From NCBI GenBank assembly GCA_922989275.2, contig OV277861.1, positions 22,598,479 to 22,662,478 on the forward strand: DNA of 64,000 nucleotides, read 5' to 3'. The notes under the pieces are model-generated. The model was not told the DNA's origin. It saw nothing but the letters and a program-made list of their open reading frames with translations, and made no database searches. Origin of the DNA: Gari tellinella. Taxonomy: Eukaryota > Mollusca > Bivalvia > Cardiida > Psammobiidae. Below, piece by piece: positions 47,555 through 55,881 of the stretch. A program made the position numbers and the translations under genes. Numbering within the stretch: the stretch's first letter is position 1; every line of letters starts with the position of its first letter.

Positions 47555-48404
47555 CACTGCAATATGGCAGGTTTTGTTATGGCACGGCTATATCTATTGC
47601 ATGTTATCCATCATTGTCAGCGGCAAACAATCGGCTAATGGCTGGGAGAGAAGCAGGTGGGTATCGACACATCTCGAGAATAACTTGAATGAGGTACAAA
47701 TACATTATTCAATCCGGAAAAGCATGGCCAAAATAGGCAACTATCATGAGGAAAAGTGTTCTATGTTCCATGTCCGAATGAAGGAATAAATAAATGGAAT
47801 TCAAGTACTAGTATTTAAAGGCGGAGGATGCCGCTCCTCTAATTCCACAACAAGGACCTAGGCGTCGAAATCAGCAATTGGCTGAGAATGTTCGGTAAAA
47901 TTATTTAACAGTATATGCCAGGTTTTAAAGGAATAAGAAACCTAACAATTTGAGGAAGCTAAGATAAAAAGTGTTGATGAGTATGAGTGACATTTATTTA
48001 TGTAAAGAGAGCTGAAGCAGATGTTTTGGTTCTCTTATAACTAAATTACGAATACATTTTAAAAACAATCCTTAATTTCAACGTTTGTCCAAAAAGAAGT
48101 TCCCACTGCCTGCTCTTCATGACAAATGTCTAAATTTTACAACCCCGTTTACTCCTTTAATAATAAATAATATTTATAATAAATTTACAGATATGTGTCT
48201 TATCAGTTTCTGTATCTTGATTTAAAAGATCCGTAAAGTCCCTCTATAACGACCATGAAAAAGAATGTTTGTTCTAGATGTTTCAGACAAGTGGCTGTTA
48301 ACCATTTCATGATCAAATGTATCGTGATGTGTTTACCCCTTCACCGCCATTTTGTCGTCTGACTCAATATTGTTGTCTGTAATATCGTTTCAAACTTAGA
48401 TTTA

Positions 48405-48649
48405 ACTCTTTCCTCCCTGAAACTTTAAATGGACAATTCCAGTTTCCATTTTAGTCTAGTCCATTTCTGACTTTTAAGGGTTGTTTTTGTCAATGTTTGG
48501 CATAATGACAAACAGTGAAGACCCTGATCAGAGGGCTCCTTTCGGAGCCCTCTGATCAGGGTCTTCACTGTTTGCATAGGACAAGTGTACTATTCTCATG
48601 TACACTGTTTGAAAAGCACGCCTATATGCGGGACTAGGGTTCAAAGGGT
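48405..48649. mobile_element. Nested MITE with TA duplication
   Basis: Inserted in 48298-48784 between TA at 48403-48404 and TA at 48650-48651. Ends ACTCTTTCC and CAAAGGGT. Carries the unusual palindrome at 48509-48574. Confidence 0.85.
48509..48574. repeat. Perfect palindrome with AGGGCTCC..GGAGCCCT core
   Basis: 31-bp arms with no mismatch (outer AAACAGTGAAGACCC, then TGATCAGAGGGCTCC) around a short TTTC-type loop. A related but imperfect copy is at 50597-50661. Confidence 0.92.
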
Positions 48650-50152
48650 TAAGGTAATACAACTGACGTTATTTCAAAACAAGTGGCAAACAGTTTTGAT
48701 TCTGATCAGACACCGCGTTACGCGGCGTCTGATCAGGATCAAAACTGTTTGCAAATGCGCTTTATAACGTCATTGAGAGTGAAATTGATACAAACCTGGC
48801 ATGTGTTATACCATACATTCTCAACCATCTCAACCAATGGCCCATTTCGACGCCTATGTGCTTCTTGTGGAATGTGAGGAGCGGAACCCTCCGCCTTTGA
48901 ATACTTAAATTTTGTCAATTTATTCCTTCATTCAGACTTGGAACATAGAATACATTTCCTCATTATAGTTGCTTATAACGCGGCGTCTGATCAGGACCCA
49001 AACTGTTTGCAAATGCGCTTTATGGCGTCATTGAGAGTGAAAGGGTTTAAAGAAACAAGAACACAAACATTTACTGCTTTGTTATCAGGGTCAACACTGT
49101 TTGCAAATGCGTTTTATGACGTGATTGAGAGTGAAAGGGTTAAAAGAAACAAGAACACAAGCATAAAGGTCAAGTATACATTAATTTACTGCTTTGTTGT
49201 CATCCTAATTAGTCTCCACCTGTCTCTAGAGCTATCGACTCATTCACATTTTGTGATGTGCGTACATGTAATTTACAAATATAATCCATGTGAATAGTAG
49301 ATTTGTCCTTTTCAAACAGTGTATACCACGATTAGAGGGTTATTTGATCGGGGTTTGGTGTGTGAGTGTATTTGGAATGGAAGAAAGTCAGTTTCAGTTT
49401 ATTTATTAGTAGCTTTGATTTACAGTTGACCGTTAATTACAGTAAATTTAAACTCAAGTATAGAACAAAATAACCAAAGCATATGTCCAATAAAACGTGA
49501 ACCAAATTCTCATAGGAATGCCTAAACATGTCTGATAATGAACATTATAAATATGTGTTCTAGATCCTAACAAGTTTTTCACTAAAATCAGACTGACGGC
49601 AAAGCGGAACAGTCCTTTACTGACAGGTTGCTTAACACATTCAACCCTAGCGACGAGTATATTCGTCATTAACAAACAGTGTACCCGTGAGGATTACCCT
49701 TGTGACATTGTTCCATGCAAACAGTGTAGATCATGGTCAGAGTGCTCCTTACACTGTTTGTTATTTTGAAATACATTGTTAAAATCAACCCTAAATAGTC
49801 AAACATTTTGACTTATTTTGAAATTGGACTTGTCAATTAAAAGTTTCAGGGATGAATGAGTTGAAAAATTCAACTTCAACAAGCATTATGTGGGTAATGT
49901 GTGTATGGGTGAGTGGGTGGAGGGGGATGGGAGTTGTTATGATTGCAATACAAATTGTTTGTCATTCAACTGAAAGTAGGTCATTCACTGGCATCGCTAT
50001 AATGTTAGCAGACGGTACGTTTTCAGCAAACGACATTTATGTAGCGTTTGAGTACAAGTATTTAATCGATAGGGCTCGACAGGCGTTAAGCAAACAGCTT
50101 CCATGTCATTTACATCAACCAATCTTAGTTCTCACGGCCAGTTGTTGCAGAT

Positions 50153-50305
50153 ATGTTGTCGGAAGTGTTTCAGATTTTGCTTTTTACAGTAATGACTTAC
50201 GGACAGTTGACAACTGATGTTGATCGCTTAATGACTGAGTTATTCAACTCATCTGGCTACAACAAATGGCTGCGTCCTGTTATAAACAGTTCTTCTACGA
50301 CAGAG
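50153..50305 (+). CDS. Gene 6 exon 1: signal peptide and N-terminal helix
   Basis: Fifty-one codons, short and in a different frame from the longest open frame here. The ATG at 50153 opens the signal peptide MLSEVFQILLFTVMTYGQ. Then comes TDVDRLMTELFNSSGYNKWL, a classical nicotinic N-terminal helix, and RPVINSSSTTE with two sequons. The exon ends GAG before the donor GTAAGA, a strong splice site. Phase 0 joins it to VQATLEVFSVTYVD at 52431. The NKWLRP motif is closer to standard nicotinic subunits than the RYRVNIKP type of genes 1-5. Confidence 0.86.
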
Positions 50306-50516
50306 GTAAGATGTTAGTCCTGTCAAAACTCGATAATTCGAACTCGCGTTAGTTCGAACATACCCATATTTCAAAGTTAAAACGTGGGTATGTTCGATTT
50401 CAAAAAGATCAAGTTATCGAAATTAACCTTATGAAATACTGGTATGGTGGAATTAAGCATGCTCGAATTATCAAGAGTTTCGATTTTACCGTCAAACCTT
50501 GATTAAGCTACCCTTC

Positions 50517-50757
50517 TTAAACACATTCAACCCTAGCGACGAGTATAGTCGTCATTAACAAACAGTGTACCTGTGAGGATAACATTTGTCCTATGGAAAC
50601 AGTGTAGACCCTGAGCAGAGGGCTCCTTACGGAGCCCTCTGATCTTGGTCTACATTGTTTGCCATTTTGAAATATATTGTTAAAATTATCCCCAAATAGT
50701 CAAAAATAGACCAGACGTATTTTGAAATTGGAATTGTTCTTTAAAAGTTTAACGGGT
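50517..50757. repeat. CTAGCGACGAG MITE in gene 6's intron
   Basis: ACACATTCAACCCTAGCGACGAG at the left; an inner palindrome 50597-50661 with AGGGCTCCTTACGGAGCCCT core. Right boundary approximate. A relative lies at 49634-49862. Confidence 0.7.
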
Positions 50758-51029
50758 TCACTACCATTATGGCGTCATAACCCATCAAACACGTTCACTG
50801 TCATAACATGGTCTGCTAGAAAATGTATTGTCTTATCTGGATCAAAACTATTTGAATGTATTACTGCTTTATAGAGGGTGTCAGGGAAATGTTAAAAGAC
50901 AGGTACATCTTTTCAAAAACAAGGTTATTCTAGTCTGTTTAACGCAGACAAAAATATTACAGAACGCTTCTGCAAGAGCTTTCTGTTTTAACCTTTATGA
51001 CAGGCTACCACTGGACATTGTATTGCCGA

Positions 51030-51257
51030 TTAACCCTTTATTGATCAAATGTTTCGTGAGGTTCTTACCCCCTTACGCCAAATTGTCGTCTGCTTCAATA
51101 TTGTTGTCTGCAATATCGTTTCAAAGTTAGATTTAATGCCGTATAACTGACGTTTTTTCAGAACAAGTGGCAAACAGTTTTGATCCACGCGGCGTCTGGT
51201 CAGGATCTAAACTGTTTGCAACTGCGCTTTAAGGCGTCAATGAAAGTGAAAGGGTTA
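51030..51257. mobile_element. ACCC..GGGT MITE in gene 6's intron
   Basis: TTAACCCTTTATTGATC at the left, GAAAGTGAAAGGGTTAA at the right. The palindrome at 51171-51218 has lost most of its left inner arm. It serves as the uninterrupted reference for the nested element at 48405. Confidence 0.85.
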
Positions 51258-51479
51258 ATAAGGTTTGATTGTACTTAATTCATGTCTTTATATCGTTAGT
51301 TGTAAAATAAATGTTGGAACATATCTACTTACAATCGCAAAAGGATTTGTTTGAGTCAGAGACACTGTATATAAATGTCTGATATAGATTTAGATCTCAG
51401 TTTTTATAAGCAATAAGTTGGGGACCAGGTTGTCTACTTAAAGGAGGGTCAAGTAAATCTATCTAAGAAATGAACTGAT

Positions 51480-52050
51480 TTTGTTCGGCGTATTGAAAGC
51501 GAAATAAACGACAGAAAATTATCGGAAAATACCATGAATCGCGCTAGCGGTACATGGTAATTTTGCCGATACTTTTCTGTTGTTTATTTTGCTTCAACAA
51601 AGAAAACAATCAGTTCATTTCATATATTTGCTGTAATTTCTAATATTAGATGAACATTTTGTTAGTACGCATGTATGTGTAATCCATATTAAAGATTGCT
51701 AACACGAACTATGTGTACCCTATAAGGAAGAGTCATGACCGAATTACTAAAGCTGTGTACATTCAAAAGCAAACAAATAAGTTCCATTGTTTACATTCGA
51801 ACGTAAACACCTTGACATTTTGGCGCGAAAGTGCTGATTTGACGTCATTTGGACATTACGTCATTTTTAAAGTAGGATTAATATATCGATTTTGTGTCAT
51901 AAAGAAATGCAGACAGCTGTTGTTTATAAGGAAATTGTAATTTATCTCATTAATAAAGAAGAAATTTAGTTGGTAATCATGATGTCCGCTAATAGGAAGG
52001 CATACATCGGTTAAGAACCAATTGAAAAATCAGCCAAATGTTTGCTGTCT
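51480..52050. repeat. Gene 6 intron segment homologous to 21250-22970; empty TTAA site
   Basis: Shares ordered blocks with 21280-21724 and 22863-22970, and carries the uninterrupted ATCTCATTAATAAAG site. A local inverted repeat lies around GATTCATGGTA-type motifs at 51490-51600 (ACAGAAAATTATCGGAAAAT against TTTGCCGATACTTTTCTGT). Confidence 0.8.
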
Positions 52051-52430
52051 TGGTTCCAAAGATTAATTTGCGAATGAAAAATGTATATGCCCCGCATCCT
52101 CTGCGAAACTTATCCACAAGTCCCGCCCTCTCGAGATATAGCGTTTACACGAATTGAACGGCATTGTTTTTCAATGAAATTAAATGGGCGAATGTAAATA
52201 TTGCGTTTTTACGCACATTCTGCTTCACTTTTAGTCTGCTTTAAGCTACCATCTGTTTGGATTTATAACCTAAATCGTATTGACATTCATGACTGTATAT
52301 ATTTCAGTTATGGAATCAATTACAGGCGTATCCATAGAGTAGTGGGTAAAAAGTAAACACTGGTATATGACTTATACTAAATTTATATTACAGCGGTTAT
52401 TCTGAAAAGTACAAGTTGTCATTTTTGTAG

Positions 52431-53543
52431 GTACAAGCAACATTAGAGGTATTTTCTGTCACCTATGTGGATGTAGCAAGCTCTACGATTAAAGTCGACG
52501 GTGTGCTTTATATCTCATGGAAAGATGAATTTCTATCGTGGAACACAGATGACTATGCTGGTATTGATCATTTGTCTCTCCCGCCAGGATACATTTGGAC
52601 TCCTGAAATAGCATTGTCAAAAGGTACTATTAACGATGTTCGTATTTTAGACAAATCAGATGTTTGTCCTATTTGGGTGACAAGTACTGGACATGTAAAA
52701 ATGTTTCCCGCTGGCGACATAATCAGCACATGTACGGTGGACACGTCATGGTTTCCTTTTGACTCTCACTTGTGCAACTTCATGTTGGTTTCAGCAAGGT
52801 ATGATACAAAACAGATACTGTTTACGTCTAGCCAACCTGGGATAGATTTGGGAAAATTCTACGAAAACTCCGAATGGGTTGTTACAAGTTCATCAACAGA
52901 TGAATTTCATGAGCTGTCCGGTGGTAGTATGAGTGTGTCCTACATTAGTAAACAAATAAAAGTAGCGAGACGTCCGGCATTTGCCATGCTACACATATCT
53001 GTGCCACAAATGTTGATAAGTATTCTGAATTTAGCGACATGCTTTGTTCCATTCGACAGTGGCGAGAGACTCTCATTTGCAATAACGACATTCATGTCAT
53101 TCATATTTCTCAGTGGAACGGTTATTGCGGAACTACCGAGAAATTCAGTCGGTTTCTCCTTCACCTCATTCACAATCCTAATGACTCATCTTACAAATGT
53201 ATTTGTTGTATTGGGCAGCGTTGTTGTAGTGAGAGTGTCTAGATGGTCAACTGAGGAGGTCAAAATGCCATGTTTGGTTCTTTGGCTTCTTTCTAAGACG
53301 GGATTCTCGAAATCCGTTGAAACGTGTAAGACTAAAGCACCTGGAGACGAAAGCAAACCTGAAGAAGAATGCAACCCAATCGAGGAACAATTAAACCTTG
53401 AGTTTATTGCTGAGACTCATTCAGCTTCCTGGTATCAGTTTTCTACATTGCTAGACAAACTTATTTTCATATTTGTTGTAATCATAAGCAGCATTTCTTT
53501 CATTGTTCAAATGATAGTTTTTAAGATAAACAATATCGTTTAA
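52431..53543 (+). CDS. Gene 6 exon 2: divergent nicotinic-receptor-like Cys-loop channel subunit
   Basis: Acceptor TTTTTGTAG; spliced protein 421 residues. Motifs in order: SWKDEFLSWN, YAGIDHLSLPPGYIWTPEI, Cys-loop C152-x13-C166 (CTVDTSWFPFDSHLC), M1 (LHISVPQMLISILNLATCF), VPFDSGER, M2, M3 (SFTILMTHLTNVFVVLGSVV) and M4 (KLIFIFVVIISSISFIVQMIVF). M2 keeps Glu -1' but has Met at 9' in place of the gate Leu, and Gly at 16' rather than the acidic residue of genes 1-5. It has neither the loop-B Trp (SARYD) nor a loop-C cysteine pair. It is the most distant member of the cluster. A MITE begins inside its stop codon, and a broken partial copy of its 3' end follows. Confidence 0.93.
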   Translation, partial: VQATLEVFSVTYVDVASSTIKVDGVLYISWKDEFLSWNTDDYAGIDHLSLPPGYIWTPEIALSKGTINDVRILDKSDVCPIWVTSTGHVKMFPAGDIISTCTVDTSWFPFDSHLCNFMLVSARYDTKQILFTSSQPGIDLGKFYENSEWVVTSSSTDEFHELSGGSMSVSYISKQIKVARRPAFAMLHISVPQMLISILNLATCFVPFDSGERLSFAITTFMSFIFLSGTVIAELPRNSVGFSFTSFTILMTHLTNVFVVLGSVVVVRVSRWSTEEVKMPCLVLWLLSKTGFSKSVETCKTKAPGDESKPEEECNPIEEQLNLEFIAETHSASWYQFSTLLDKLIFIFVVIISSISFIVQMIVFKINNIV

Positions 53544-53788
53544 CCCTTTACCAAATAGAAGCGCCTTTTAGCGCATTTAATTTATTCATCCTCGGAAAGA
53601 AAATAATTCTTATCTGTACAATCAAAAACATGGATCATAAGAACTACCTTCTAAATTCTAGCAGATGATAGCTTAAAGCAGGCTGAAAGTAAGGCAGAAT
53701 GCACATTAAGCCGCATTTGCTTTACTTTCAGGCTGTTTTCAGTGGTCACATATCTTCAAATCTAGAAACAGGCTATAAGGTAAATGGT
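53543..53788. mobile_element. ACCCTTT MITE inserted at gene 6's stop codon
   Basis: TA target duplication at 53541-53542 and 53789-53790. Ends ACCCTTTACC and GGTAAATGGT; hairpin of AAAGCAGGCTGAAAG type at 53673-53742. The neighbouring partial copy preserves the empty site (GTTTAGGCAATATAG at 54472), so the insertion site is known to the base. Confidence 0.9.
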
Positions 53789-53838
53789 TAAGCAATATAG
53801 ATGGTAAAGTGTTTGTTTAAAATTTCAGAAAATGTAAA

Positions 53839-54477
53839 GTTATTGCGGAACTACCGAGAAATTCCGTTGGTTTCTCTTTCACCTCATACACAATCTTGTA
53901 TTAGGCAGCGTTGTTGTAGTTAGAGTTATAGTATGGTCAACTGAGGAAGTCAAAATGCCATGTTTTGTTCTTTGGCTTCTTTCGAAGACGGGATACTCGA
54001 GATCCGTTGAAAAGTGTAAGGCTAAAGAAACTGGGGACCGTCTTACGAAACGTCGTACGACAAATAATATCATAAGTCAGATTCTAAAATTATGAATAAT
54101 TATTTATTTCTCTATCTAATCATGTCTTGTGACATCTCTCTGAAATCGTCTTGAAAGGACGATTCCAAAGAAATGACACAATACAGGATTAGAAGGAGAA
54201 ATCAGAAATTAGATTCATTAATTTTTTTTGACTTACGACCGTTTTTGTCGTACAACGTTTCGTAAGACGGGCACCTGGAGACAAACGCAAACCAGAAGAA
54301 GAATGCAACCCAAACGAGGAACAATTGAAACTAGAGCTAATTGCCGAGACTCATCCAGGTTCCTGGTATCAGTTTGCTGTGTTGTTAGACAATTTTTTTT
54401 TCATATTTGTTGTAATCATAAGCAGCATTTCTTTCATTGTTCAAATGGTAGTTTTTAAGATAAACAATATCGTTTAG
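53839..54477 (+). pseudogene. Tandem partial copy of gene 6 (M2 to stop), broken
   Basis: Starts at the GTTATTGCGGAACTACCG of M2 (matching 53119) and ends at TAG in the same place as gene 6's stop. Relative to gene 6 it has a 28-bp deletion after CACAATC that removes most of M3 and shifts the frame. A hairpin MITE at 54036-54272 splits the intracellular loop. The rest (VKMPCFVLWLLSKTG.., the acidic loop, M4) stays similar. It lacks the ligand-binding domain and M1 and cannot make a receptor. The ~45 bp between the MITE and its start repeats the 3' flank found after its own stop (GCAATATAGATGGTAAAGTGT), the sign of a simple tandem duplication. Confidence 0.92.
54036..54272. mobile_element. Hairpin MITE inside the gene 6 fragment
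   Basis: Ends CCGTCTTACGAAACGTCGTA and TACAACGTTTCGTAAGACGG; inner TTGTGACATCTCTCTGAAATCG / CGATTCCAAAGAAATGACAC pairing. Same family as 28327-28552 and 54903-55145. Absent from the intact gene 6. Confidence 0.87.
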
Positions 54478-54902
54478 GCAATATAGATGGTAAAGTGTTA
54501 GTTTAAAATTTTATTTCAGAAAATGTACATTATACATACAATAAACGAACAATTTATTATATGATTAAAACGAAGGCTATTAAAGCTAACAGGATATTTT
54601 CCTTGACAATAAAGTTACATTTAAGATGCAGTTTGAAACCATCTGCACGTTGTGAGTAAGTTTACGATAACTGAGGCAAACGGTTGGATCCAGATGAGGG
54701 GTCGAGTAACTCCGCTTTTCATATGGATCAAGTCCAGCAGGTTTTTTGATGATATTTACATAATCATATATATTTACAATTATATATAAATTTCAATATT
54801 TAGAATTAATGCAGGTGACACCTTTTACATATAGGTAGCATGCAGAGGGTTGAACATAAATTAATAGAACAATATGCATAAAGTAGGCAAACAACAGGAA
54901 CA

Positions 54903-55145
54903 GGGGCCCGTTTCATAAAGCTTCGTACGACAAATGTTGTCGTAAGTCAAAACTTTAAAATACGTTTAATCTCTGATTTCTCTATCGAATCCTGTCTTGT
55001 GACATCTTTTTGGAATCGTCTTTTCAAGACGATTCCAAAAAGATATCACAAGACAGGATTAGATGGAGAAATAAATAATAATTGAGAGTTTTATAATTTG
55101 ACTTACGACAACATTTGTCGTAAGATGTTTTATGAAACGGGCCCC
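54903..55145. mobile_element. GGGGCCCGTTTCA hairpin MITE
   Basis: Ends GGGGCCCGTTTCATAAAGC and TTTTATGAAACGGGCCCC. Inner arms TTTTTGGAATCGTCTT and AAGACGATTCCAAAAA are fully complementary. Confidence 0.9.
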
Positions 55146-55671
55146 TGGAGAGGAGTTGGCTCTGGATTCGCATATCAAGCAAAGCGTACGCAAATACAAT
55201 ATTGTATGTAAGCAGATTGAGTAGTTATAACAGTAAAGTGTTACATAAAGACTGTTTACGTCTTGAAACAATTAAAAGCATTGAAAATCACAACTTCATT
55301 TTTGTTCTGTTTGTCGTTTTAGACCCGCATGGCCAATTGTATTAATGTTCCATTGAAATTCAAAATTGAATTATCAGTTATAAACACATATGGCAGGTTA
55401 ACTCAAGATAAAAGTAAGTCAGAGTGTTTCTAAAGCACATTTAGACTCTATAACTCGAGTTCTCCTCTATCGAATGTAACCACACCTCGAATCAAAACGG
55501 GGCACAGATAACTGGATCTCGCTTTATTCACACATATCAGTATCTTAAAGTTAGACAATGACTGAGCCACGTTTTAGATTTAATTAAAGTACGGATGCGT
55601 TCGACTAAATCGGTTGTAGTTACATATAATCGACCGGGTCAATGACGCGTTTATGTCCATGATGTTTCCAG

Positions 55672-55881
55672 TTACAGTTGAACCTCTCTATAACGACCAC
55701 TAAATTGTGTTAATTATCAAGTGTTTAAGTCAGGTGACTGCTCGAAACAAGGTGAATGTAAACCAGAAAGTTTCAAAATGAGCGTTCTATTTTACGTTCA
55801 TCCTGCTTTGAGATGCCCTTTGTATTTTATGCAGCCAATAAGCCTTCTTTTCAGTGGTCGTAATAGAGAGGTTTTACTGTA
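55672..55881. mobile_element. MITE with CAGT..AACCTCTCTATAACGACC ends, best copy
   Basis: ACAGTTGAACCTCTCTATAACGACCACT at the left and AGTGGTCGTAATAGAGAGGTTTTACTGT at the right; internal AAGGTGAATGTAAACCAGAAAG / TTTACGTTCATC imperfect hairpin. TA flanks fit a Tc1/mariner-like MITE, which is an inference from ends alone. Confidence 0.8.

Larger units (their letters stand above)
48298..48784. mobile_element. ACC..GTGAAA MITE split by a second MITE
   Basis: The left part starts GTTAACCATTTCATGATCAAATG and includes TTTTGTCGTCTGA; the right part resumes at AGGTAATACAACTGACG and ends CATTGAGAGTGAAA. The undisturbed equivalent at 51030-51257 runs through GATTTAATGCCGTATAACTGACG. A palindrome sits at 48687-48751. 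Confidence 0.82.
47100..50152. other. Intergenic, packed with palindrome MITEs, no gene seen
   Basis: Palindromes at 47306-47370, 47496-47554, 48509-48574 and 48687-48751, with partial ones at 48978-49009, 49086-49102 and 49718-49760. Further MITE tails read CATTGAGAGTGAAAGGGTT (around 49029 and 49122). The open frames here are by-products of these repeats. Confidence 0.6.

Noticed and set aside
49852..50217. 121-codon frame upstream of gene 6
   Set aside because: Part lies in a MITE and part is a shadow of the true gene 6 exon 1 in another frame.
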